Shown: positions 1 through 11,734 of the stretch, one piece after another | Layout: the number at the start of each line of letters is the position of its first letter | How positions within the stretch are numbered: the first letter of the stretch is position 1 | Origin: Solen grandis | Lineage: Eukaryota; Mollusca; Bivalvia; Adapedonta; Solenidae | Length of the DNA stretch: 64,000 bases | Reading direction: 5' to 3' | Assembly: GCA_021229015.1 (NCBI GenBank) | Contig: CM037794.1 | Coordinates: 42,303,126 to 42,367,125, forward strand | The notes under the pieces: model-generated | Databases searched by the model: none | What the model saw: the letters and a program-made list of their open reading frames with translations, nothing else | What the model was told of the DNA's origin: nothing | Program-made: the position numbers and the translations under genes

Positions 1-948
1 AAGAAAAAGAGAGGCGGACAGTTTGCTTAATAATAAGCTGTCCATTAAAACATTTTGTTTTAATCTTTTCTTGTTTAATTATATTGGAGCGAGTCCATGT
101 GATTGTATAACGTAGAGTGACTTTTATCACCATCATAATGCATTGAATTTCTCTGAGCTATTAACTGTCTGGTTAGATCCCACCTCAATAAGTAGAGAAA
201 TGATTAAATTATGTGAGAGTCCCGACTAATATAGAAATTTTTATAACTATTATATTTACACTTATTGTGAATAACATCAACTCTCAAAAGTGTTTACATC
301 TTCCACTTGCAATGCATACACATTTCTTATTTACCATGCAGCCCCAGTGGCCGTGTGGTTAGTCCACATTTGTGTACCTGTAATTTGTGATATTGTTCTA
401 CTTACGGTTTGGCGTGACAACCAGTACCAAAGAAAGCATGCTGCATTGAGGGGGACTCGTTGATGTGTGGTTAAAGAGTGTCCACCCTAGAATTGGCAGG
501 TCATGGGTTTGCTGTCCAGGCATTCTGAAAAGTGCCTGTCTGTCTGACCTGACTGGTGATTTCTATTTCGGTCCTGTGAATATTTCAATGCAGTCTGTCC
601 GAATCTCTAGTAGAGTTTCTAGCAGCAATGTTTACTATAATTAATGGGATATTTATTTAATTAGATGCTAGAGTGAAGAGACACTAGTCTAGATCACTCT
701 GACTTATACCAGAACCTCGTACAAATGTCCTGTTCATACACATATTCATTTATTGTATTTGCATGAACCATTATGATCAAATTACAGGGTGCTTAAAGGA
801 ACTGGTCAGCATAACTGATGAAAGTTGTCTGTCATTTTAAACTTAAACCACACAATTACACGTTAACTTTACAAATGATTTTCTTTCTGATGATGAATTT
901 CTTCTTGACATTGCCTGATGTATATATTTAAAGACATTTATTATTCAG
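1..948. other. 5' flank or intron, no gene recognised
   Basis: No coding exon is recognised here. About 340-620 looks like a decayed tRNA-derived repeat (a 'GTGGCCGTGTGGTTAGTC' stretch and a second 'GTGTGGTTAAAGAG…' block). The missing first exon of ARV1, which should carry the start codon and the first CxxC pair, was sought here and not found. Confidence 0.4.
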
Positions 949-1068
949 GAGAACTGTGGGAAGATTGTGGATAAGTATGTGGAGTATGATGCAGTGATAA
1001 TCAGCCTGGATGTTCTTCTTCTGAAGCGACAGGCATTCAGACACATACTGAGGAACACCAAAATAAAG
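949..1068 (+). CDS. ARV1: ARV1 exon: zinc-ribbon half and conserved motif
   Basis: The exon follows the acceptor TTATTCAG and ends before GTACAG. It is 40 codons in phase 0. It encodes ENCGKIVDKYVEYD, in which the Cys belongs to the second CxxC of the ARV1 homology domain, then VIISLDVLLLKRQAFRHILRN, the most conserved stretch of the family. The first Cys of this CxxC pair must come from the preceding exon. Confidence 0.85.
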
Positions 1069-3895
1069 GTACAGTATGTCTATAGATACTCAAGTTTAAT
1101 TAAAATACTCAGTCAGTTTGCAATAAAGCATATCTATTCCTGTTTTGGTGTCACCTGCTATAAGGAGATGTGACACATAGGGATCACTTTTTTGTTGTCT
1201 GTCCATCCGTCTGTCCGTCCATCTGTTTGTCCGTCACACTTTTTCTGTCTTGCTTCAACAGGTGACATGCATGTTCCAGAGAATACTCTTGTTATACCAT
1301 GGATTAATATTTTAAAATATGAATATAGTAAAATATTAAATGGTTTTGTGAATCTGAGTAATAAAAAATAAACGCTTAAGATAAACTGAGTAGATGTCTG
1401 TTTTAGAGTATATGCTATGTATATTTTCAGGCTTACTGGAAGTTCTGCCTTGTGTTATTGATCTGTGATGCCTTCACCAAGTTGCTCCAGCACTCATCTC
1501 CTTCATCTATCAAGAAATGGACTTCAGATCACATGATCTACTCAAGCTTTAGAAATTGATCTCTACTACAATTTTTGTCTTTCAATTATTGGTATGTAAT
1601 TGTAGTTCAACAGTCTTCATTTTCATGAGGGTTATTAGGTAGAGATACACTTTTAAAGCCACATTAAGGTCTAAAAATGAATGGTACAAAAATGTAAGGT
1701 AGGATAAGGATTTCTTTTCCAGTCATATTAAGTGGCAACATCAAAGTCAGTGTCAGAAATCTCATGTTATCCCTTTTTGGATGGGTTTTTCAATGAATAA
1801 TTCTGTCTTTTGTTGTCGTTTTTGATATTTCAACGCCCAAATGTAAAATAAGTAACAAATTGATACTTGCAAAGTTGCACTTTGCTCATCTTTGTGTTAT
1901 GTTGAAAGCTCTTTTATTTTATTTCCATTCAAATTTTATACATGTTTTTGAAGATATGAGAAATTAAAATCTATACCTATTGTTCAGAATACTTTGTTTC
2001 CATGTTGTACAATAAAAGATATTGAAATAGAGGGTTTTAAGTGGAATTTGCTCCAAAATTGCTACATTTTGTTTTTAGTCACAATTAATTGATTAATCAT
2101 TAACTTTTTCCTCTGATAAATCAACTAGAATTGTTTCAACTGATTACAATCACGATAACTTATAGATGTCCCTCAAACTTCACAAATATGTTTATCATCA
2201 TGAAGTACTGTCAGTACCTTCTGGGGCTAAGAAAAACAATGTTTGTGCATGTAAAGCCTGTACATGCCACTCAATCTTCTTTCATTTGTTTATCACCAAT
2301 GAACAAGTAGAAGAGATTAGAGGAGGTACTCTTTTATGTTTGTGATCCTAATTGCTCCTGTTTAGACTAAATGTTAAGATTCTGTTAAACATAATTGTCA
2401 TGTTTCTTTTGGACTTTTGTTGAGATTGTGAGAGCAAGTTTATGTCTTTGTTACTACAAAAGGGAGTAGATTGAAATTGACAATTATTTTGATATAATTT
2501 TTACTTTTGATTGACATTCATAACATATAATGGATAATTTTGTACTGTCCATCAGATTGAATACATCAGACCAGCTCTTGTTATGTTTATGTTGATGTTT
2601 TTACTTGTTTAATAAGTTTCTTTTTAATATTTCATGAGACACTTTGATTATTGTCCTTATTTGCTTGTCAGTCTCATTTTTCATATACATGTTATATAAA
2701 GCAACTCTGGCATTGCATATAATATATACTTAAACAATGAGGATTTATGGGGCAGATTTAGAGTGTCTGTAAAGTTGGTATGTTTTTCAGAACTGTCAGT
2801 ATTTTTACTTGGAACCCAGCTGTTGATGAGCCTGTCAAAATATTTTGATAAAGAGGGTTCCTGGCCAAGGTAAATTCTAGTATTTGACATTTACTTTATC
2901 AGTATTATGTCTGATCCATCAGGTTTTGTTCCAAATAATTTCTTCAGAGTATGATAGAGTTTGCCTTTTATTTTTACATTGAAAACAATATTTCATGTAA
3001 ATAACAATGGAGCAAAGCGGAGTGGGAAGAGCAGTGCTTCAATCCCTGGCAGTGACTTGCTGAAGAAAATGTTAAAGATGTAATTGGTATAATACAATCT
3101 CCCTTGTGTTTGGTGCTCAGCAAATAAGGGTAGTTCCAGAACTGGGTAGCCAGTGTGAATGGGTGTGGTATCAATGGCTCTTGTCTATGACGTGATATCG
3201 CAACAATGCAGCTCTTTACCTATCTCATGTAGACAAAAGTCCCCTATAGACTGTGTTACTGGTGGATGTATACCCAAGCATAAAAACTACAACTGCTGCT
3301 GTATAGATCCACTTTAAATTCTCCATTACAGTATAACACAAAAGCTAATAATTTTTACGATGCAGTTCAACAAATCCAAAATCTTAATCTTTCACTTTAT
3401 GAATATTCATGTACAAATCTGTGACCTCATGAATGTTAATTTACTTAGTATATGAAACAATGAAACAATTTTCTTTGCCATGCAGGCTGTAAGATCCCAG
3501 CAGCTACAGTATTGTTTGAGCAAACAGTAGATCCTGTGTGATTTGGATATGCTCTGTTTTGCCAGTGCATCAAGATGAGTCTCTTTCAAGTTTCTATGAA
3601 GTGAAGGGTTTAATATGGGTTTTATTTAGTTGAATGAGTTGCATTTTCACATGATTGTAATGCAGTCCAGTACACAATGCAGTATGTAGACTTGTACTCT
3701 ATCCATAGCCTTAAAATGGAACTGTTTTGTACTTTTTTGGTTCCAGCATGCGGGAGTATGTTGGAGGGCTGGTCTTGTCCAATATGGGTAAAGTATTCGT
3801 TCTACCCACAATCCTCTGGGGCCAAAAGTACAGCATTGTCTACATATGGCTGTCAGATCTCTTCACTATGGCTGCTAATGTGCAGGCATCAAGAG
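949..3895 (+). CDS. ARV1: ARV1 homologue, partial gene (three exons seen)
   Basis: Three exons (949-1068, 1431-1591, 3747-3895) read as successive parts of ARV1. This is an ER multi-pass membrane protein needed for normal sterol distribution and GPI-anchor/lipid homeostasis. The first exon opens with the second half of the family's zinc ribbon (ENCGKIVDKYVEYD) and the conserved LLLKRQAFRHIL segment. The third holds the late hydrophobic block (VLSNMGKVFVLP…ILWGQKYS) and the conserved NVQASR. Relative to the family the first CxxC half, roughly 15-20 residues between exons 2 and 3, and the C-terminal ~45 residues are not seen. Exon 2 also changes frame. It may be a functional gene with unseen exons and one assembly indel, or a decayed copy. 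Homology is clear; integrity is uncertain. Confidence 0.8.
1431..1591 (+). CDS. ARV1: ARV1 exon 2, with apparent frameshift
   Basis: The acceptor ATATTTTCAG precedes GCTTACTGG, and phase 0 matches the previous exon. The first ~37 codons (AYWKFCLVLLICDAF…) match the first membrane region of ARV1, but this frame meets a TGA at 1557-1559. The neighbouring frame from about 1543 (QALEIDLYYNF…) continues family-like sequence to a good donor, G|GTATGT, at 1592. Reading the whole exon needs a shift of one base around 1530-1545. This could be a sequencing indel, an unseen splice, or real decay. Confidence 0.6.
3000..3240 (+). repeat. SINE-related fragment (tail module)
   Basis: It contains 'CTCCCTTG…TTGGTGCTCAGCA…AAGGGTAGTTCCAG' followed by 'GGTGTGGTATCA…' and 'CTCATGTAGACA'. 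The same ordered blocks recur at about 11970-12170, 12720-12960 (inverted), 53400-53600 and 54530-54670. Confidence 0.6.
3385..3605. repeat. dispersed repeat, copies near 41230 and 46500
   Basis: Shared ordered blocks are 'CATGAATATTCATGTACA', 'TTTTCTTTGCCATGCAG.CTGTA', '…GATC…GGTTTGCTCTGTTT' and 'CATCAA.ATGAGTCT'. These also occur at 41237-41455 and, in shorter form, at 46500-46660. The family is not named. Confidence 0.55.
3747..3895 (+). CDS. ARV1: ARV1 exon: C-terminal membrane region
   Basis: Acceptor TTGGTTCCAG, donor GAG|GTATGT. Read in the frame with ATG at 3748 it gives MREYVGGLVLSNMGKVFVLP, then ILWGQKYS and MAANVQASR. This matches the late hydrophobic region of ARV1, including the GK..(L/V)xP and NxQAxR positions. 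It starts needing one base and ends in phase 1, so a further exon is required; none was found before 9683. Confidence 0.75.
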
Positions 3896-4390
3896 GTATG
3901 TAGGCCTTTTTGTTCATTTTTTCTAAGTTGATGGAATGAACAAAATTTCGTCTATCCTAAATGGTCGTACTTTCTCTCGGCAATCATTCGTTTGAAAGCT
4001 ATGACTATTCAGAATGTCTGTTTTTGGCTGTGCTCAAGTTGAAGTTAGTCATCTGTTGTCAACAATTTGCTTTAAATGACATCTGAAACCAGTGAGCAGA
4101 ATTTAACGAATCTTTGCAGCGATGAATGAAATTAATGAACTTGATCTATCGAGAATTCTTGTTCCTATGACAGTCAAAATGATTATATTTAAAAAAAGAC
4201 TTCTCTGAAACCAGTGGTTAGAATTAGAATTTGTTTGGCCCAAATTTTAACTTCATGGGCCTCTACCAAAATTGCTAAAACCAAGTTCATTTGTTTCTTA
4301 TTCATTCAAGGAAAAATAACCCGTATATAATTCAAACAAATTTCACATTGGTTGTCTCCCTTGGTAGTATGTAGTTTATCAATGATAATA
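3896..4390. other. non-coding, no feature recognised
   Basis: No exon, RNA or well-formed repeat is recognised. The last ARV1 exon was looked for here without success. Confidence 0.4.
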
Positions 4391-5420
4391 CAGTAAAACC
4401 TCACTCTGCGACCAAATCATTTTCTCGACCAACTCAATATTACGGGCACATTTTGTCGGACCCGAATTTTTCTCTATATATTTCAATGGTCGCTCACCTC
4501 ATTAAAGTGGGCAACTCAAAATTGCATAAAAAGACCACTAAAATCGGACCAAGTCGTAAAATTAGTCTTCTTTTGACCGCAATAATGCGAACGATGGTCC
4601 TGTGAAAAAGTTGATTCAAGTTGTCATTTTATGACACCTGGTTTCCAGTACAGGTGAAGGTCGCACATGCCGTAATTCGGATGTTTTGATAACACAGTAG
4701 ATAAGATTCGATGGAGAGTGAAAACAATGGGTGAGATGGGTAATATTACGTAACAGAGAGCAATCTTGGGATCAACGGATGTATTTCCTGTCAAGCTAAC
4801 GAGTATTTGTTATATGTCCAGATGAGCTGCCCCTGATTAGCAGAAACAATCACAGTGACACGTTTTGATTGTCTAAAGTTTTGACAGTCGTTAATTGGCA
4901 CAAAGACTTCCCACGAAAACTTGACTAAAATAAAATTAGATATCCCGTCATATTAGTCAATCACTTTCATAACTACTTTCCAAAGACTTCGATTTAAAAT
5001 TGAAAACAAATGTTAAGATCTTTAAATTCAAAAGAAATTGTCTTGAATCAAAACAGCACGGGGGAAAGCTTATTACTACAACAATTGAATAAGCAATCAG
5101 CTTGATAATTATAGGAAAATAAGAGAAATTTAAAATGGGTAGACTTTTAATCGGCATGATATGACAATAAATTTTAATTTTAAATGTGAAAATAAAGTTT
5201 TATAAAAATAATCAGGATTACATTTCATTACAAAACTTTTGAAAAACATTAAATTGATTCAAGAATGTTATTTTCATCTATCAAATTAAAAAAAGTATTG
5301 AAATTGATCAACATTGAAATGAAATATTTAAGAAAAGACCATAACTCAATAATGAGACCAAATCAATAATGAGACCACTTTCAGATGGACCCAATAGTGG
5401 TCTCATTATTGAGGTTTTAC
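4391..5420. mobile_element. pogo/Tigger-like non-autonomous DNA transposon
   Basis: The left end reads CAGTAAAACCTCACTCTG after a TA. The right end reads TAATGAGGTTTTACTTAATA, an inverted match to the left terminus. The CAGT(A)nACCTC-type terminus and TA flank suggest the pogo/Tigger branch of Tc1/mariner. 'GACCA…CTCATTATTGAG' blocks recur near both ends. No transposase ORF is present in the ~1 kb, so it is non-autonomous. Confidence 0.55.
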
Positions 5421-5679
5421 TTAATACAGAATTTGAGAAAAAAAATCTTCTTTGTAACCTGCATCAAGAATGTATTTTACTTACACAAATTATAACCTTT
5501 TCAAAATATAGTTATGTTGATCTATGAAGAAATGAAGCCCTAAGAGATGACAGCCAGTTTTCTTTTAAAAATGAGTTGATCTGTTTATAATTGAGGCTTC
5601 CATTTTTCTTTTATTACTTTGAATCTTGTTTATCTTAAGGGTTTATTTAGGCTGATCTGGGGCCATTATTATCCCTTTG

Positions 5680-6400
5680 TTAGCTCACCTGAGCACATAA
5701 GACTCAAGGTATGCTATTGTTGCTAGTCAATGTCCACTGTACATCAGGACGTCCGTCTGTCAACATTTTCTTGTTTACACTCTAGCATCTTCATTTCTTC
5801 AGCAATCTTCTTCAAACTTTATGACGATGTTTATAGCCATAATCTAAAGGCCAAGTTCGATTATAATTGGTATTGTCTCATTAGGTCTGGAATTATGGCC
5901 TTTGAATGATAATAAAAAGTCTAGATTTCACTTTGTGTACACTTTAGCATCTTCATTTCTTATTCAATCTTTCTGAAACTTTAAGACAATGTTCATAAAT
6001 ATAATTTCTCATCTAAGTTTGATTATGGCTGATATTTGCCAATAAGGTCTGGAATTATGGCTCTTGAATGAAGAAAAAATGCCAGATTTCACTTTATGTA
6101 CACTCTAGCATCTTCGTTTCTTAAGCGATCTTCTTCAAACTTCATGATGATGTTTATGGCAATAATCTTTCAGCAAAGTTCAATTAAAGATGATATTAGC
6201 CAATTCAGTCTGGAGTGGTGGCCCATGTTTAGACTTGTACTTTGAACAATTTTCTTGTCAGAAGCCACAAGGCCTAGAGTTAAGATATTTGATTTGTATC
6301 ATGGCCTAGTGGACCTCTATCACTTTGTTCAAATCGTTCACCTTGGGTGACCTTGACCATGACCTAGTGACCTACTTTTGTAAAAAGTAAAAAAGGCTTT
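5680..6400 (+). repeat. 'GCTCACCTGAG' repeat with ~175-bp internal tandem units
   Basis: It begins TTAGCTCACCTGAGCACA, then carries three degenerate units, each containing 'ACACTCTAGCATCTTCATTTCTT', 'CAATCTTCTTCAAACTT', 'GATGATGTTTATGGC' and 'GG.CTGGAATTATGGC'. A relative with the same units lies at 20061-20556. Confidence 0.65.
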
Positions 6401-6497
6401 ACTTTAATGCATTATGCACTCTGCCTATTCATGTCCTTGAAACATTGTCCATGAGTGAGGAGAAACATGGATATGAAATCTAGTTAATATGCAGATT

Positions 6498-6760
6498 TGG
6501 GGGGCCTCCGTGGCCGAGAGGGTAAAGTCACTGACTTTAACACTCACTCAGCCCCTCACCGCGTGGGTTGGAATCCCAGCAGGGTCATTCGGATTTTCAT
6601 TTGAGGAAGCTTTCCAGCTGGCTTGCGGTAGGTCGGTGGTTTTCCCGCATGCTTCCGTACATTCGGGTGCTTCCTCCACCTGTTATTAGCTTGACGTCAC
6701 TATTTGACAGAAATACTGTCAAAGCGACGGTAAACTCAAATTGTCAAGTCAAATCATATG
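6498..6760 (+). mobile_element. tRNA-derived SINE
   Basis: The 5' part reads GGGGCCTCCGTGGCCGAGAG (A-box-like TGGCCGAGAGGG) and then GCGTGGGTTGGAATCCC (degenerate B box), as in a tRNA head. The body reads 'ATTTTCATTTGAGGAAGC', 'CTGGCTTGCGGTAGGTCGG' and ends 'GCGACGGTAAACTCAAA'. A near-identical copy with an intact B box lies at 40501-40768, supporting a mobile SINE rather than a tRNA gene. Confidence 0.75.
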
Positions 6761-6961
6761 CAAATTCGGTTGGCTTTTTTGCTGTTCATATATTTAATGA
6801 ATTTATATTAAAAGAATTTACCATCCATGATGATATGACTGAGTGTGATATGCCACATGTCTATGGTGTGATACTGCAGTATTGCAAAACTTTATTTATT
6901 TCAAGTAGACATATGGTAGTCTCCAAATGACTGAAATACGATCTGCAGGACGTTAAACCCA

Positions 6962-7157
6962 TTAACCCTTTCCCTCATAGAGGACACCATGAAAAGACCT
7001 ATGCGAAGTTTTATGCTGTTCGCTGCTCCTCAGTGGTCTGGAAATGAGGATTTTGTTATTAAATTTGGTAAGGTTTAACTGTGGTTTTCTGCAGATCAGG
7101 CTTTATGTGATACCTATTGAGGGCGTCAAAATGAGTATATATGAGGGAAAGGGTTAA
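6962..7157 (+). mobile_element. TTAA-flanked palindromic MITE, copy 1
   Basis: It starts TTAACCCTTTCCCTCATAG and ends ATGAGGGAAAGGGTTAA, so it has inverted termini and TTAA at both ends. This copy lacks the internal stem present in the other three copies (44469, 47780, 51187). TTAA flanks are typical of piggyBac-type insertion. Confidence 0.7.
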
Positions 7158-7215
7158 ACAAAGAATTTACCTGAACACACCTAGGTGCAGTTGTGTTCTG
7201 GAAGTAGAGAAATAA

Positions 7216-7315
7216 NNNNNNNNNNNNNNNNNNNNNNNNNNNNNNNNNNNNNNNNNNNNNNNNNNNNNNNNNNNNNNNNNNNNNNNNNNNNNNNNNNNNN
7301 NNNNNNNNNNNNNNN
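7216..7315. other. assembly gap (100 N)
   Basis: Exactly 100 N, the usual placeholder for a gap of unknown size. The DNA on the two sides need not be adjacent in the genome. Confidence 0.98.
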
Positions 7316-8900
7316 TTCAGTTAGTGCCATTTTGAATGTCGTGTGTCGCTGTATGAAGGCGACGCACGACAATTTAAAACGTCGCACGAAATTTGTAAAC
7401 GATACACGGTATTATGAAACGATACACGGCAATGCGACACGACACTCGACATTATAGTGCGCAAATGTCGTATTGACTCACCATAATATTTTTTCACGAA
7501 ATATCGAGTGTTGATTCAAAATGTCGTGCGTCGCGTCGCATTGTCGTTTCGTAATGCCGTGCCAATGTCGTGTGTCTCGTGGAAATGTCGACACACGACA
7601 ACTGTAAACGACGTGCGAAAACATGAAACGACAGACGACAATGCGACAGAACGCACGACATTATAGCGCGCAAATGTTGTGGATTTGTCGTTTGTCGTGT
7701 TACAGTTAAATCGCAACACACGACATTATAAAACGACGCACGACAATGCCACGCGATACACGAAAATGCGACACGACACTCGACGTTATAGCGGTTATAC
7801 CGATTCGCTAGTCATAAGTCGGTGTTACAGTTGATATTTTAAATTATGCCACCGTTTTAAACGGTGCGATTATAATACATTACTCTTATCATCGTACAGA
7901 CACAAGAAGACGCACGATATATGGGCGCTATAATGTCGAGTGTCGAGTCGCATTATCGTGTACCGCGTCGAATTGTCGTGCGTCGTTTTATAATGTCGTG
8001 TGTCGCGATTAAACTGTAACACGACACACGACATTAGCACGATTTTTACGCGCTAAAATGTCGTTCGTCGTGTCGCTTTGTCGTGTGTCGTTTACAATTG
8101 TCGTGCGTCGACCTTTCCAAGCGACACACGATATTAGCACGACATAATAAAACGACACACGAAAATGCGACGCGACGCAACGCACGACATTTTGATACGA
8201 CACTCGACATTTGTGCGATATTTCATGAGAAAATTAAAATAAGTCAACGCGACATTTGCGAGCTATAATGTCGAGTGTCGTCCCGCATTGCCGTATGTCG
8301 ATTCATAATATCGCGTATCGTTTGCAATTGTCGTGCGTCGTTTTAAACTGTCGTGCGTCGGCTTCTTACAGGGACACACGACATTCAAAATGCACTAATC
8401 AGATTCCGTACTATACGGATACAGAATATTTTTTTATAATCGCACCGTTAAAAACGGTTTTATAATGCCGTGTAATTCGACACACGACAAATCCACGACA
8501 TTTGCGCGCTATAATGTCGTGCGTCATGTCGCATTGTCGTCTGTCGTTTCATATTTTCGCACGTCGTTTACAATTGTCGTGCGTCGACCTTTCCACGCGA
8601 CACAGGATATAAGCACGACATTACGAAACGACAATGCGACCCGACGCACGACATTTTGAAACAACACGCGATAATTATTGCGAGATTTCTTGAAAAAATA
8701 TTATGGTGAGTCAATACGACACTTGCGCGCTTTAATGTCGAGTATCGTGTCTCATTGTCTCGTGTCATTTTATAATATCGTGTTTCGTTTACAATTTTCG
8801 TACGTCGTCTCAAATTGTCGTGCGTCGCCTTCATACAGCGACACACGACCAACAAAGTGGCACTTACTGGATTCCGTACTTTTGGGACAAGCCTTTTTCT
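7316..8900. repeat. fold-back array of CGACA-type motifs
   Basis: A dense run of degenerate words of the form AATGTCGTGCGTCG and the complement CGACGCACGACATT, alternating in orientation, with spacers such as 'TATAGCGCGCAAATGTCG' and 'ACCGTTTTAAACGGT'. The left end (TTAGTGCCATTTTGAATG…GTGTGTCGC) is the reverse complement of the right end (GCGACACACGACC…GTGGCACTTA), and the middle repeats the inversion. It is therefore a nested fold-back element whose left edge is cut by the gap. Open frames here are by-products of the repeat. Confidence 0.8.
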
Positions 8901-9600
8901 GGCGTCCGGCGTTGTGAGTCGTCAGTCGTCAACAATTTACTTATAATATCTTCTCCCCTGAAAATACTGATGGGAAAGTGATCAAACTTGGCAAGGATGT
9001 TCTTAAGGTGTTCAAATGGTCCCGGTCTTCTGCATAATTAGGTCAAAGGAGGTAATATAGATTTTAAAAGTGAAATCTTAAAAAAGTTTTCCTCCCTGAA
9101 AACACAAGGCCTTGGACTTAGATATTTGGTGTGTAGCTTTGTCTTGAAGATCTCTACAAGGTTTGTTCAAATTATGACCCTGGGGTCAAAATTGGCCCCA
9201 CCCCAGAGATCACTTTATTTTACATGGACTTTATAGGAAATAAGTAGAAAAATCTTCTTCACAGAAACCACAAGGCTTGGAGTTTAAGATATTTGGTGTG
9301 TAACATGGCCTAGTGGACATCTACCAAGTCTGTTTACGTCATAGCCTTGGGGTCAAAATTGGCCACTCCCCAGGGTCACTTGATCTTACATAGACTTATA
9401 AAGGGGAAAAAATAGAAAAATCATCTTGTCAGAAACCACAAGGCCTGGAGTTTAGATATTTGGTGTGTAACATGGCCAGTGCACCTTTACCAAATTTGTT
9501 CAAATTATGGCCCTGGGGTCAAAATTGGCCCAGCCTCAGAGGTCACTTGATTTTACATAGCCTAAAGATACCAGGTCAGAGATAGGGCCATTATGGCCTT
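8901..9600 (+). repeat. degenerate ~150-bp tandem repeat
   Basis: It opens with 'GTCCGGCGTTGTGAGTCGTCAGTCGTCAACAATTT'-type sequence and then about three units with 'AGAAACCACAAGGC.TGGAGTTTA', 'GATATTTGGTGTGTAACATGGCC' and 'TATGGCCCTGGGGTCAAAATTGGCC'. It has the same architecture as the other 'GTCGTCAACAATTT' modules in the window. Confidence 0.65.
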
Positions 9601-9682
9601 CTTATTATTTCTAACAATCTACGAGCTGCTTAAAATGTTTAACCTAATAACAGTGTTAACACAACATATTAATTAAAATTAG

Positions 9683-9979
9683 ATGGACCAGATAGCATTA
9701 AGGCTCCTGCAAACTTCACACTTACGGAAAACGACCCCACATCGACAGCAAAGCCTATAGTGTGTCAAGCTATAAGCTGTAACCCAACGTGTGACGTAAC
9801 TTGGAAGAAAGGAAATGACGTCATAGTGACAAACCAATCAGATAGCTTAACATGGGTTGGCTCACCAACTAGCACATTGATCAACAGAACACAGGCTGGA
9901 ACCTACACTTGTAGTGTGAAAAACCGAAACATTTCGAGCACGAATGTTTTAGAAAAAACGACGAAGATCATCGTACAAT
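9683..9979 (+). CDS. receptor exon 1 seen: Ig domain
   Basis: Acceptor AAATTAG, donor AAT|GTAAGC, 297 nt, phase 1-1. It begins like a domain linker (…GPDSIKAP) and contains B-strand VCQA, the C-strand Trp in DVTWKK, and the F-strand motif GTYTCSV, i.e. the canonical Ig disulphide plus Trp. There are two extra Cys (ISCNPTC) between the B and C strands. NFT, NQS, NRT and NIS are N-glycosylation sequons. It ends in KIIVQ, a typical G-strand. Confidence 0.85.
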
Positions 9980-11701
9980 GTAAGCAGATAAATGCTCATT
10001 AATTCTTTTTTTTTTCTTGGCTGATATTTTACATTCTTTTGATGTTTTTTGACCAGACAGCCAAGCCTCACCCTTGTGAAAAAGAATAATTCAATGTCAG
10101 GATAATCAAAACTGAATGATAATGATGATTATTATGATGATGATGATGATAATTCAAAAATATTAAACTCCAGTGACGTATATATATGGAAAAAAAAGGA
10201 TAATTGATAATCAATTCAATACTTCCATCCTTTTGTTCGAGATAGCACTCTCACTCTTTGTTGTTTAGCAAAATAATATTCTTATTTGAATAAAGGGAAT
10301 CAATTGATATATTATTGGAAAATAGTTCACAATCCAAAGTTGCTGCGCTCGTCTATGCTTGAGCTGCATTGTCTTCATGATTTCCAGTTATTGTTTGCTT
10401 CACTTTTGCTAATCTTGCTTGATTTTTTTGCCGTGAAAAAAATAGTTCTTCAAAACGTTTGTTTTAAAATTACTTCTTTTTTATTTTGCACACATAATGC
10501 ATGAAATTAGTATTCCTTTGTTGTATAAACATTGTTTGACATGTTTGTGATAATTATAATGTTAGCATGTTAAATTTAGCTTTTCGGCATGTCAAATATG
10601 AGTATATATCCGTTTTGGACACTTCAATGCAAAATTACATATTTTTAAGCTTTTCATGAAATGGGTCCTTAAACGAATCATCAAAGTTTGTAGTACTGAT
10701 GTATCCACTCGGTTAAGAATCGCGGATGAAGTCACGTGATATGTAATTATGTTCTGAATATTGCTGTTGTCGTAAATGATAGATACTGATAAATTCATCA
10801 TTGGTAAAATAATCATACCAAAACCAATAACAGATTATGTAAGGACATAACTAAACTATACTTAGCAAACATTCGGGAGTGATGGGATGTGCTTTTCGTG
10901 ATAACAAACAAATGCTCACGAATTCTGAAGGTTTTCCCGAATGTTTGAAAATCATGTACATCTGACAAAACAATCATAATTTGTAGTTAGTGTTTATTAA
11001 GAGAGAATTTAACAGTTAAGAAGCCAGAACGAGCGGAGCGACCAGGAATTTAAAATTTCGGGCTCACTGATTGGATAGAAATTGCGGGCAAATTCTAACC
11101 AGAATTGAGTTTGCCTGCAATTTCTATCCAATCAGTGAGCCCGAAATTTCAATTTCCTGGTCGATTTAATTTGTTAAGAGTCTACTTAATTGTGATTTAA
11201 CTGTTAAGAGTTTACACCAAACTGCGCATGTCATTATTTTAAATCATGCCCCGCCCTATTCACGTGATAGTCATATATGGCAATGTTTACTACACCGATC
11301 CCTACACACGAGACGTGCTCATTGGCGCATGTTGACGTCATTTGTAAACATCTAGTAAGGTTGCTTAAATAATCATGTTTACAGATACACATTTAGTTAT
11401 AGTTAGTGTATATTAAGAGAGAATTTAACAGTTAAGAAGCCAGAACGAGCGTAGCGAGTGACGGCTTCTTAACTGTTAAATTCTCTAATAATAAACACTG
11501 ACTAACTTAGAGTTTGCCCCGCCCTATTACTGCGTCACACTGCTATATTATGGCGCCATAAAAGTGTTACGTCACACACGTGCACATGCTTTCCAAATAT
11601 GGATGTAACACATAAATTTCGCGCGTTTTTTGACCGTAGGCTCATTTCTTTTTCAGATTTCAATAATGAAGCATGGAAATTTAATTTGAGTGATGGCTGT
11701 T

Positions 11702-11734
<33 letters not shown>

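Larger units (their letters stand above)
1592..3746. other. ARV1 intron with dispersed repeats
   Basis: The stretch is AT-rich and mostly featureless. A small ARV1 exon (length 1 modulo 3) is expected here to join the flanking phases but was not identified. It holds a SINE-tail-like segment at about 3000-3240 and a second dispersed repeat at 3385-3605. Confidence 0.4.
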
